Source: Glebionis coronaria
Taxonomy: Eukaryota; Streptophyta; Magnoliopsida; Asterales; Asteraceae
DNA: 64,000 nt
Reading direction: 5' to 3'
NCBI GenBank assembly: GCA_025667525.1
Contig: CM046874.1
Location: 664,472,963 to 664,536,962 of the forward strand
The position numbers and the translations under genes were made by a program. The notes below the pieces were generated by a model. That model had not been told where the DNA came from and did not search any database. It worked only from the letters and a program-made list of their open reading frames with translations. Positions 48,656-59,366 of this stretch are shown in pieces; position 1 is the first letter of the stretch; every line of letters begins with the position of its first letter.

Positions 48656-50327
48656 AAGCATCAAAATTCAAACGACCACCCAACCCAAACACTCAAACCC
48701 TCGAATCCTCTCCACAACTCTCGACAGATTCTCATCTTTCTCTCGACTCGACACCACTCAAATACACCACCCTCCCTCGAACCACAAAGACATCCTCTCG
48801 TATTACAAGAACACCCTTGAAACCCAAACTCGAATCCAAACTAATCTCGACTCTCACAAACCAAAACTCGACTCATTTTTTTTACAGACTCTCAGACCCC
48901 AACACTCACTCGAATCCACAAATAAAACCATTTTCGACCAAGACCCTCGACTTGACTCAACTTGAAACCACAACTCGACTCCGAAAAACCAACACCCTCG
49001 TTTACAACACTCGACACATTTTCAAAAAACCCAAAAGCACACAACCCAAACCTCACGTCACTTGACTCACGACTCCCTCAGACCAAACAATTTCTTTTGA
49101 AAAACCTCCCCTCACCAGCACCCTCACATCCTCTCGACTCACTCAATCCTCTCACGACTCAACACTCAAGACTCAAACAACCACCTGATCTCAGAATCTT
49201 TTCGTTATGCATGCATAGATCAATTAAGATCTAACACGAAAACGAGTTTTTCATCATTGATCTGTCATTAATCTACGAATTTAAAGAAGATTTATAACAA
49301 CTTTGTTACAATCTTTCTTTAATTCGATCAATCAATCAAAGAAAAACATCAATTGACAGAATGACTCGAACAGATGATAGAAGACAGACTCAACAACATG
49401 ATTAGACGATAAAAAGGACCTACCCGAGACCTTTATAAAAAGATCTTGAAGTCTTCTTCGCATAAAGGAGTAATTTGGTGATTGGGGTTGATTGTGAATC
49501 GGGTTCTCTTTATTTTGGGATGATCATTGATGATGAGATGAGAGGGTCCAACTTTGCTTGTGTGATTTGGAGAAAGTTTTTTGTGTTTTGAGAGACGGTT
49601 TGAGAGGACCTAGGAGAGAGAGAGTTTAGGTTTGTGAAGTCAAAGAAGGAAGAATATATTATTTGGACGGATCACACGAGGTTTTGGGTAGAGGATGAAA
49701 GGTTGCCACGTTTTAGGTGGTTATCAGTTTTTAACCTTATCCGATTTTTTTTATTATTTATTTTAATTTTATTGTTTTCATTTTTTAATTTTAGAAAGTC
49801 TCGTTTTTTTATTTTTAATTGTCGTTATTCCTTTTTTATTTTTTATTTTGAAATTTTTTTTATTCTTGTTAACTTTTATTTTTATAATCAATTAATATTT
49901 TTATTTTTATTAAAATCTTTTAAATATCAATTTTTTTTAAATATCAAATTTTTCTATTTTTATTTTTAGTTAAGTTATTTTTTAAAATTTCTCTTTTATA
50001 TAGTTTAAAGTTTTTTTTAGTATTTTTGTCAATTAAAATTTGTCACTTTTAAATTTTAGTTTAGTAAATTTTTTTTATTATTATTATTATTGGTCCATTG
50101 TATTGAGGCGGGTATTTCGAAAGATCTACAATGGTAAAATATTTGACGGGTCGTTCATTAAATTTACCGTAGCTTGGATTTATTAGTTGACAGACTTTAT
50201 TTAGAGTGAGCTTTATTTGTATTGATCTTCGGTTTGTCTTATCAACATTTGAGCCGATAAATATAATTGAGCCGGGCGAAAGATATTTTTCCAGTCAAAG
50301 ATCCAAGAATCTGTCATCGAACTTTCA
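48656..50327 (+). other. Leader region of element X, no supported gene
   Basis: 48660-49230 is rich in CTCGAC/CACAAC words and reads as low-complexity Thr/Ser/Pro-rich peptide. 49240-49740 resembles a plant 5' leader with two purine-rich stretches, and 49740-50100 is almost pure A/T. Confidence 0.45.
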
Positions 50328-52528
50328 ATGGATTTTTTGAACTCGACATCGAACGAGGGAGAAGCGCATAAAATGCAAGACAAAGATAGAGAAAGTGGTA
50401 TGAATTCATTTCAAATGCTTCAATATCATCTAGTTAATCTTTCACGGCTTCAAGGAGGGAGCGAATTTGTGACAATCTTTGGTCAAGATCGTCATATATT
50501 CATCGACTCTATCTTTACCACTTTGACCCAACTCGCCGAGCAACTCAACCATGGAAACTTTAATCACTCTGCATCGGCACTTGCCTATAAGGCTCTTGTG
50601 ACACAACTCACGCCTTTCCTCCAATTCAATATCATTAAGCCTGAAAGTTCTGTGATTTGCCAATCATTTCTTCGAGATACACATACCGAGCTTCGAGTTT
50701 TCCGTGATACAATATTGAAACTCATGACATCGGTCTCGTCTTCGATTTATCAAAGATCACAACTTCAGCAAACGTATGATAATGGAGTGCAAGAATCAAT
50801 GACGCAGATGCAAGAGGAGAATGGTCATACGGTTTACAACTTGGAGCATAACAATGGTAAGAGCACGGAATCAGGAGGACAACATGATACCAGTGGCACG
50901 TCAAGGGATGTTCACGAGATCTCTCTTGATGACACCTTACCCGTTTATGACGAAGAGCCGGCAAACATGGTACAATGTAAGGTTGTTTATGATGTATATG
51001 CTGATGACATGCCGCATATTGAGCATTCTGAACCTAATTATGACAAACATGGGATGAAAAGAGTGATAGAAATACCACTTCTGATTCATCTGATGTAAGT
51101 CATAATGGGGGAGAAGGTGTTCAAAATGCTAAACATCATGATAATTGTCTTATAACTGCTTCACTGACTGCTTCTGATTCCAAGTTTAGAGAGCTCGAAA
51201 CGATTGTAGCTCAACAATCAAAAGATCTTGAGGATGCCAAACTTGGATTTTCTAAGAAAACGGACAAATTTGAAACATACTTTGAAAAACTTGAAAAGTC
51301 AAACGTTGTTCTTGAAAGAAAATTGGATCAAAAAGTTTTAGATGCGAAAGCTGAAAAGGAAATTTTTTTGAAACAAATTCAGTTACTAGAGTCTAAATTG
51401 GCATCCCAAGATAGAGTGCTTAAAGAGAATGAGACATTAAAGGCTCAAGTAAAGGAAAAGGTCTTTGCTATAGCCGCGTTGAAAAACGAGTTAAGGAAAA
51501 ATAGAGGACCTAGTGTGGACACTAAGCTTGAAAAACCATCAATCTTGGGGAAACCGCCTACAAATCAGTTCGTCAGACAACCGATTGTCAGACAACCTAC
51601 TGCATTTAGATCCGAGCGACCACAATCCTCGAGACCGCGGTTTGCCTCCCAAGTTGATTTGGGACATATTTCTAGAACAGTCACTCCACCAACTAGGCCT
51701 AATGTGACTAAATCAGTTTTAGCAAGACCTCATCACATGATTGCCCCTAGTTTCTCTAAGAATAGTTCAATGAACACGTCTAGAACTAGTTCAACTGATG
51801 TGCGCCATGATTTTGGTCAAAGGGAAGCTATTCAAAAGACACATGTAAGAGATAGCAATGTCCAACCTAGTCAGATGCCTTCTAGATTACCCAACACTGC
51901 TAACCGTAGCATGTCATCTCCTAGGAGCATCGATCAATCATCTAGGAAATACTCGGACATTAAATATGCTACTTGTAAAACATGTAGAAAATGTGTCTTT
52001 ACGGCAAATCATGATTCTTGTATCAAGAAACTACTTAATGAGGTGAACTCCCGTGCTAGACTTAAATCCCAGTGGGTCGCTAAAATCAAACCCATTGGTA
52101 AAATGTGGCGCCCCACTGGTAGAACTTTCACTCTTGCAGGAAACGAGTGCCCTTTAACTAGGATAGTCTCTGATTCTACGAAGACTACTAGGGAGGAAAT
52201 TGCAAAGGATGATACATCACTTAAGCCTGAACTTAAGGTTTTCTATAAAAGGAAACGTTTGCCAACTAAGACAAGTGAATCATCTCCTCAGGCCACCTCT
52301 GACACAAGAAAAGAAAACTGTGAACCCCCACGGGCTTCTAAAATAGATATCTCTAACCCATGCAAAAGTATACAAACTCCCAATGAGAATGCAGGTACCA
52401 AAGTTGATGTTCCAAAAGAACGAAGCGGTCCAATCGTTGTATACCGTTCAACTAAGGACACTCTTAGAGTTTGGTTGCTGAAGAAGCAGATATCGGAGAA
52501 ACAAGTGTCTCAGGGGATTCATGGCTAA
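50328..52528 (+). pseudogene. gag: Gag-like protein of element X, one frameshift
   Basis: The first frame, 50328-51098, starts MDFLNSTSNEGE and has a helical region of unknown type (FQMLQYHLVNLSRLQGG, AEQLNHGNFNHSASALAY) and an acidic tail. Near 51050-51070 the reading shifts to the second frame, open to TAA at 52526. That part has a long coiled-coil (about 51200-51500; FELETIVAQQ-like heptads, LESKLASQDRVLKENETL), then a basic Ser/Arg-rich stretch (RSERPQSSRPRFASQ) and a Cys/His module CKTCRKCVFTANHDSCIKK. The second part matches Gag regions I know from daisy-family copia elements. There is no capsid motif, protease or polymerase. It may bind its own RNA in a particle made by others. Confidence 0.7.
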
Positions 52529-52534
52529 GTGCAC

Positions 52535-53535
52535 AAGGACTTACAGTCACATAACAGACTGTAACTCGCTCTCAAAAGACAGGAAAGTTCATCCCGATGA
52601 TGACTTATCCTCAAAACGAGAAATTAATTTTTCTCGGACACGAGCTTCCGTTAAAACTATTCAAAGGTTTTAAGCTCGTGTAAAAGGACTTACAGTCACA
52701 TAACAGACTGTAACTCGCTGTCAAAAGACAGGAAAGTTCATCCCGATGATGACTTATCCTCAAAACGAGAAATTAATTTTTCTCGGACACGAGCTTCCGT
52801 TAAAACTATTCAAAGGTTTTAAGCTCGTGTAAAAGGACTTACAGTCACATAACAGACTGTAACTCGCTCTCAAAAGACAGGAAAGTTCATCCCGATGATG
52901 ACTTATCCTCAAAACGAGAAATTAATTTTTCTCGGACACGAGCTTCCGTTAAAACTATTCACAGGTTTTAAGCTCGTGTAAAAGGACTTATAGTCACATC
53001 ACAGACTATAACTCGCTCTTCAAAGAAAGGAAAGTTTATCGCCGATGGTAAACTTATCCTAACAACGAGAAATCAAATTTTCTCGGACACGAGCTTACGT
53101 TAAAACCATTCAAAGGTTTTAAGCTCGTGTACATGACTTACAGTTAAATGTCAGACTGTAACTCGAATTTAAAATAAAGGAAAGATTATCTTTTATGATA
53201 ACTTATCCTCTTAACGAGAAATTCATCTTTCTCGGTCATGAGCTTGTATTAAAACATTCGAAGTTTTAAGCTCATAAAGGAAAGTGTATCTTTTAACTAA
53301 GAGAACTTTTCCTCATAACGAGAAATTAACCTTTCTCGGTCATGAGCTTTTCGTTAAAACAGTCAAAGTTTTCAAGCTCATGAAAAACGACTTCTAAGTA
53401 AATGTCAGCTTAGGACTCGTTCTTCAGATAAAAGGAAAGGTTATCGCCGATGGTAACTTATCCTTACAACGGGAAGTTTACAACTTCTCGGACTTGAGCT
53501 CGTTTTGTAAGATATTCAACATCTTAAGCTCAAGT
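52535..53535 (+). repeat. Tandem array of structured ~150-bp units (stem-loop array)
   Basis: Seven units start near 52535, 52684, 52833, 52982, 53133, 53276 and 53385; the first four spacings are 149 bp. Units carry up to four stem-loops in fixed order. In unit 1: TTACAGTC/GACTGTAA (52541-52564), an AAGTTCATC/GATGACTT-type stem (52585-52606), CGAGAAA/TTTCTCG (52617-52636) and CACGAGCTT/AAGCTCGTG with an inner AAAAC/GTTTT (52639-52680). Units 1-3 are nearly identical. Later units differ but keep pairing; the sixth lacks the first stem. It lies directly after the Gag frame, where pol would be expected. Confidence 0.88.
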
Positions 53536-55214
53536 AATTGGTTTTCAAAACTTTGAACACAATTTTTCGAGAATTTCTCAAAAGGTTTTTCTAAATCTTT
53601 CAAAATTGTGTGTTCAAAAATGTTTTGATAAAAAGAGCATGTCTTCTGGAATAGATAATATTTACGATACTAGAAATGTCATTCAATAATGACACGGGGT
53701 TGTAAATAAAGTTCGAGCAGAAGTTCAAACTTTTAAAACATGCTCAAAATGGTTTGCTATTATTTCCGATAGTAACCCGCTTTTCACATTGAAGTCAAGC
53801 ATTTCACCGGAAAGCTTTGACTCTACAATATGAAGTTATCAACTCCACAATCCGAAGCAACTTACAATTGATATCTACATACTCGACGATGCGACTACTC
53901 AAACGGTGACTACAGCTCTTTCAATAGAACACGGGTCAACAATTGAGGGGGAGCAATTGTCCAGCATTCAGAATCCTTGATGCCGAGAGTGCCAAGATCA
54001 CATATTGGTGTTAAGAAAACGATATCAATCATTCACATGGAGTCAAGAGATAACTTCAGAAGTTACGAGGAAGACCAACATTCGTGAACAAGAACCATGT
54101 GCTTCTTTCATATGATGTTCTCCATCATTCAGGTCCAACCTCGTAAATTACTAATATTGTGAATTCATTATCATATATGATCTTTGCACGTGTTAAATAC
54201 CTTACACTTGTGTTTAAAAGGTATTTAATTTACGTTTCAAGTACACCCTCATTAATTTGAGGGGGAGCTTGTGTAATTCATGAAGATAATTGGATTTGCA
54301 TTTTTCTTCCCAAATTTTCTTAAAATGCTATTAAATCAATTGATATTAAAAACATCGATTGGGTTAATTTTTTTAATATGGGGGAGAAAATGTGATTTAA
54401 TATGGGATATGGTCAATCATAAATGGTTTGACTTAACGTGATAGCTCATCCCGACATGTGCAAAATGTTTTCGGATATCGTAGCATATGTTAAGGGGGAG
54501 CAAAATGGATTTGCACTTCAAAATGGATTTCATGGTGACATACACTTACCCAAAACATCTCTATTCACGACGGTGAAGATTGTGGTGACATAAGGATGGT
54601 AGGATAGGTTAAAGTCCAATGATTTCTCTAGAACCGGAGGAATCTTCCCAAGGACATTCCATAGCTAGAAATAGTAGTCCTTAGGAAAGATGGAGAAAGA
54701 CTGTGAATGTAGCTGAATGCCGACCAAGTACTTAAGTTAGCACTGGAACAATCACAACAAGGTGCTAGTGATGACGTATTGGTAAGCATTGAAGGGGTTG
54801 AAGAATGAAAAAGAATTGTAAAGATAAAGGGTGTAAAGAAAGAAGCCCTCCTTACAACTTACCCAGAAACCGGGTCAATTCATATGCTATTGAGATCATT
54901 TTAATGATTCTTGATATTGAAGATAGACATCATGGACCCAGTGATGCAAGGCACAACCCATCCCAGCTAACTCAGATATCTCTTAAAAGATATTTGTTTT
55001 AATCACACGGAGACAACACATTATCTATTGATTTATTCACTCCGAATAAATTGGTATTGAAAAGGTGGCACTCCCCTCCAGCCTCCGATCACTAAAAAAT
55101 CCAAAATGCACGATCGAGTCTAGAGCCATTTGAGATCATCAAATATCTCATTAGGACACACTTTCATTATTCCTTGCTTGTTCACACAATGTGAAAAGTA
55201 AGATAGATCTTAAG
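53536..55214 (+). other. 3' non-coding region of element X
   Basis: No protein similarity. More inverted repeats follow the array: GAACACAATTTT/AAAATTGTG (53553-53615), GAGCATGT/ACATGCTC (about 53635-53745), AAATACCTT/AAGGTATTT (about 54186-54220). Four polypurine-like tracts (GAGGGGGAG or TGGGGGAG) lie near 53944, 54257, 54377 and 54492. A 65-codon frame at 54805 looks like chance. Confidence 0.5.
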
Positions 55215-55613
55215 AGTCCTACGCAAAATCTTCATGATCTTGCCTGAACATCCGAGTAATACGAAATTATTTACAATGAAGATGGAAATCCTTCTTGAGC
55301 GAATATCAAAAAGCTCATGGTAGGTGACTTGTGCGATTCTTTATGAATCAAACTTGTGATAACTGGAAAGCAACAGTGGTTTAATTCTTAAATGAATTTA
55401 AACACGTTCCAGGCCTCTACGCAATATCTTAGTGATCTTGCCAGAACATTCAGAGTAATACTATTAAGTATTTACAGTGACGAATGGAAATCCTTCTAGT
55501 GTTAACATCAAACAGCACTTGGTAGGTAACTTGAAAGATTCTATATGAATCAAGCTAGTGACAACTGGAAAGCAACGACAGTGCGGTTCTTAATTGAATT
55601 TCACTTGTTCCAG
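55215..55613 (+). repeat. Two ~198-bp tandem units in element X
   Basis: Units starting at 55215 and 55413 share CTACGCAA, GATCTTGCC, GAACAT, GAGTAATAC, TGGAAATCCTTCT, GGTAGGT, AACTGGAAAGCAAC and GTTCCAG in the same order. The same two-unit block recurs in X' at about 56702-57104. Confidence 0.75.
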
Positions 55614-56228
55614 GAACATGAATTGACGGCTTCAAATCATGCGGATAAGATTATCCAAATGATTCACTCTTTACGTTCGCAGTCAGCTTTGGACGATCGA
55701 GTAAAGAGAACGGGTTTACCCGCGAAATCTTGTCAAGGAGGTTCTTTATTGAAACTACCTGCCACAAGTACGATATTTAATATCGTCCAACGGTCTTCAC
55801 CGACCGGAGGTAAGATGCTACCGATTTAGAATGAAATGTTCAAGGCCATTTCATCCGTGTATATTGTTTGTTGCTAACTGTCTTATGCAGCGTAACAAGA
55901 AGGTGGCATTGCGGTGTACAATCTAGAAGAAGTCGTCACCACATGCTTATACTACATACAATTAGTACTTCAACAAATTCAAGAAAGCCTGAAGGTCAAG
56001 TCTTCCGCTGTATCAAACTCTGAAGCTTTCAAGAACTTAAAAGTATAAGTATGTGGAACATGAAGTCACGAAGAGGCAAATATCACAAGTGAAGAATGCA
56101 CAAGGTCAAGGCAAGGAAACATGCTCAAGACTAAAGTCAAAGATCACATCAAGCATATTCACAAGAACAAGATCGAAGACTCAAGCATAGATGCTAGGTT
56201 TAAGATTTTGTAAAAAGATGTGACCTCC
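55614..56228 (+). other. Internal 3' end of element X
   Basis: No gene. Homologous to 57105-57788 of X'. The X' copy has a four-unit 29-bp expansion where this copy has one unit (about 55906-55935). Confidence 0.5.
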
Positions 56229-56241
56229 CTTAGTGGGAGAT
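56229..56241 (+). other. Polypurine tract of element X
   Basis: CCTTAGTGGGAGAT-type sequence directly before the 3' LTR. It has one T inside the G run, unlike the cleaner copy inside the LTR. Confidence 0.65.
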
Positions 56242-56692
56242 TGTTGGAAATACGTTTTTCCCAATAAAGTCTCGGTAACATCTTAGTTAGCATAGATCAC
56301 GAGATATAGACTATTTAGAACTTTGTCTCTTGGAGCGACCTCCCTTAGGGGGAGATTGTTGGAAATACGTTTTACGTATTTATGAAGGATCGGTCGCTCC
56401 AACGATAATTATGTAATGGGCTCGTGATCCACTTAGTAATGTATAGTCCATATAGCCCACATGTAGGGTGGGCTATATATATATCCCCTCCTAGCATGTT
56501 AGGAGGGGTTGTTCATTTTCATTAATCATTATTAATCTTTACTTTCTCTCTCTACTTTTATCCCTTCTCTCCTTTCTCTCTCTACTCCATCATCTCCCTT
56601 CTTCATCTTCTTTATATTAATCAACCATCTTTATACATCAAATCCATCTAATCCATCATGTAGAATAGGCCAAAGATCACGTAGACCTTTAA
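56242..56692 (+). repeat. 3' LTR of element X
   Basis: 451 bp, three substitutions from 47449-47899. It has the same internal polypurine tract and second TGTTGGAAATACG start (at 56357). Confidence 0.88.
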
Positions 56693-57802
56693 AGAGATTT
56701 TCATGAGTCCTACGCAGTATTCCTGTAATATTGCCAGAACATCCGAGTAATACGAAAGTATTTACAATGAAGATGGAAATCCTTCTTGAGCGAATATCAA
56801 AAAGCTCATGGTAGGTTACACGTGCGGTTCTTTTAGAACCAATCTTGTGAAAAACTGGAAAGAAACAATGGTTTAATTCTTAATTGAACTTAAACTCGTT
56901 CCAGGCCTCTACGCATTATCATATGATCTTGCCAGAACACTCAGAGTGACTCTTTATTGATCACAGTGACGAGTGGAAATCCTTCTAGTGTTAACATCAA
57001 ACAGCACTTGGTAGGTGACGTGCAAGATTCTTTATGAATTGAGCTCGTGATAACTGGAAAGCAACGATGGTGAAAATCTTAATTGAAATTCACTTGTTCC
57101 AGGTTTCATGAATTGACGGCTTCAAATCACAAGGATAATTTATCCAAGTGATTCACTCTTTATGTTCGCAGTCAGCTTTGGACGGTCGAATAAAGAGAAC
57201 GGGTTTACCCGCGAAATCCTGTCAGGAAGTTACTTAATTGAAACTATCCGTCACGGGTACGATATATAATATCGTCCAACAGTCTTCACCGACCGGAGGT
57301 AAAATGCTACCGAGTTAGAATAAAATGTCAAAGCCATTTTATTCGTGCCGTTGCTGTGTACCTGTTAAAGACGGTGGTGTTGCTGTGTACCTGTTGAAGA
57401 CGGTGGCGTTGCTGTGTACCAGTTGAAGACGGTGGCGTTGCGGTGTACCTGTAGAAGTCGTTCCCACATGCTTATGTTTTTCTGCATCAAAGTTCAGCAA
57501 AATTCAAGAAAGTGCAAAATGAAGTCTTCCGCTGTACCAAACTCTGAAGCTTTCGAGAATTCAACAAAAAGACATAAGTGTGTGGAACATGGAGTCACGA
57601 GGAGGCAAGTTTCACAAGAAGGCAAAGATCGCACGTGAAAGGTCAAAAGAACAATGCTCTCAAGCCAAAGCCAAAAAGATCAAATCAAAATATTCACAAC
57701 AAAAAGAAAGAAGAAAAGACTACGAGCTAAAGAACGAAGACTTAGTATAGTATGCTAGGTTTAGAACTTTGTAACATGGAGTGACCTCCCTTAGGGGGAG
57801 AT
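56693..57802 (+). repeat. Internal 3' segment of relative X'
   Basis: Co-linear with 55205-56241 but diverged. It begins in mid-element right after the X 3' LTR and ends in CTTAGGGGGAGAT before the X' LTR. It contains the 29-bp repeat at 57350-57465. No gene; a 74-codon frame at 57414 is made by the repeat. Confidence 0.75.
57350..57465 (+). repeat. 29-bp tandem repeat, four units
   Basis: Units beginning GTTGCTGTGTAC at 57350, 57379 and 57408, and GTTGCGGTGTAC at 57437. Element X has a single unit at the same place. Confidence 0.85.
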
Positions 57803-58113
57803 TGTTAGAAATACGTTTTTACGTATATTAGAAGTATCGGTCACTCCACAATATTATTTATGTTGTAATAGCTCGTAGTTAGTGTTACTTATTAAATTAA
57901 GTAAGAAACCGACCCATGGGCTTGTCATGGGTCGGCCCAAGCCCAAATAAGGGCCTAGGATATAAATACCCCTTTCCACAATGGAAAGGGGTTGGTTGTT
58001 GTTCATTCCTTGTTTTCATTTAATAAAAAGACACATAGTTTCTCTCTCACTTTCTCTCTCTAGTTTCTCTCTCTAGGAATCTTCTACCCACTTCATAGAT
58101 TCATAGGTTATCA
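57803..58113 (+). repeat. 3' LTR of X'
   Basis: 311 bp, TGTTAG...TTATCA. TATA-like GATATAAATA near 57959 is followed by the dyad CCCCTTTCC/GGAAAGGGG (57969-57991). Upstream is a 10-bp dyad CCGACCCATG/CATGGGTCGG. The layout matches the X LTR while the sequence differs. Confidence 0.82.
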
Positions 58114-58146
58114 AGTCCTAAACGCCTTTATATAGAGGCTACAAAT
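58114..58146. repeat. 33-bp target duplication, right copy
   Basis: Exact repeat of 47416-47448. Confidence 0.85.
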
Positions 58147-59349
58147 GATTCTAGAACTGATAAGAAGCTAAAACCCTAATGACTTGAACTTCCTTTCTTG
58201 CCCTTGGAGATTCCAGAAAGATTCCATTTTTGAATTTTTGTCAAGAACCAATGTGATGATTCTTGGATGTATGTGAGATGCCAGGAGTGAAAAGATGATC
58301 TTGGTCGTCCATTTTTTCTTTGGGAGCACGAAAATGCCCATAGGCGTTGATTAGCTGTCCTCCTTTTGTCTTCAAGCTTGGATGTGGGTCAGGGGAGGGT
58401 TGGAGAGACATGTGAGGATGAGGGTGACGTTTTTTGGGAGTGGGGATGGGATTAGGGTTAGGTTAATCAGTGATCTGGAAAGTATTACCCAAAAACCCTT
58501 TGTTTTGTGTTTAATCAGACCTGGAATTTTTAGGGTTTATGTGGGCGTTTAGAAAGAGTTTAATCTGAAATGGGGATTAGATTAATTTAAAAATTTGTTT
58601 GGAGGGAAAGGATTAATTAAGTTTAAATGGTGTGGGTGGAAAGTGACGTGGAGGAAGGGGAGTGTATGATTGGCTGGTGGTGATGATGTGGCTAGATGAT
58701 TGGTAGGGGTATGATTGGTTGTCTGGCAGAAATGGTCCCTCACTTTTCCTTTTCTCTTCACTTTGTATTAAACAGCAAATAGTTCTATTCCTTTGAAAAA
58801 CAACTTTGGGAAGTTGGCAGATTTGGCACAACAAGTTTTTAAACTTGTTTTAAGGACTAAAAGTGCAATTTTGGCAATCTTCAAGGGCTTTTAGTGACAT
58901 ATCTTCATACTTCAAGGTGTTGACTTGTTTGTTGACTTCTTGGAGGACCAATATTGACAATTTAGTTTTGTTGAGGGACTAAATTTGCCAGTTCTTCAAA
59001 GTTAAGGGTCCTTTTTGTAATTTTGACAAACTTTAGGGACCAAACTTTTAATTATGAAGATACAAGGGTATAAAGTGTCAATTCTTCCATATTTGAGGAC
59101 CCTTCTTCATAATTCTTCAAATCTTCAAGGACTTTCTTTGGAAAATTCTTTATTAGGGCTTGGTTCATCGTGCAGCTTCGTTTCCCGTGTTCGTTTTTTA
59201 CTGATTCTTGTGATCTTTTGTCATTTTCTCAATATCCGTACCTAAAATACACAAGCAACAAACACAAGCATATATTTGGGTATTTTGATGATATTTAATG
59301 CATTTTAAGCCCTATTTGGACGATGAGACTATGTATAAAAGCAGTCTCA
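58147..59349 (-). repeat. Inner tandem LTR of the Athila-type element, right part
   Basis: Continues the LTR cut at 47448; co-linear with about 43464-44666. It ends GCAGTCTCA, and the - strand LTR therefore starts TGAGACTGC. Small frames at 58613 and 59054 are shared with the other LTR copy and look like chance. Confidence 0.85.
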
Positions 59350-59366
59350 TCACTCCCCCATACTAA
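59350..59366 (-). other. Polypurine tract of the Athila-type element
   Basis: The - strand reads TTTAGTATGGGGGAGTGA up to the LTR start. Two similar tracts (AGTATGGGGG) lie at about 60745-60758 and 60801-60812. Confidence 0.7.

Larger units (their letters stand above)
47449..58113 (+). mobile_element. Composite of two related Gag-only copia-like elements (X and X')
   Basis: Order: LTR (47449-47899), internal X (47900-56241), LTR (56242-56692), internal 3' segment of a relative X' (56693-57802), LTR of X' (57803-58113). The first two LTRs are near identical (three differences in 451 bp); the third is clearly diverged. The whole block is flanked by the 33-bp duplication. Simplest reading: X jumped into X', then recombination between matching LTR starts removed the 5' part of X'. 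Neither has a pol frame. Confidence 0.75.

Noticed and set aside
48344..49065. Long frames on both strands over the 17-bp repeat (about 106 and 218 codons)
   Set aside because: Produced by the repeat period; flanking peptide is low complexity, with no conserved domain.
52535..53535. CRISPR-like array
   Set aside because: Units are 149-150 bp with no constant repeat/variable spacer pattern, in plant retroelement context.
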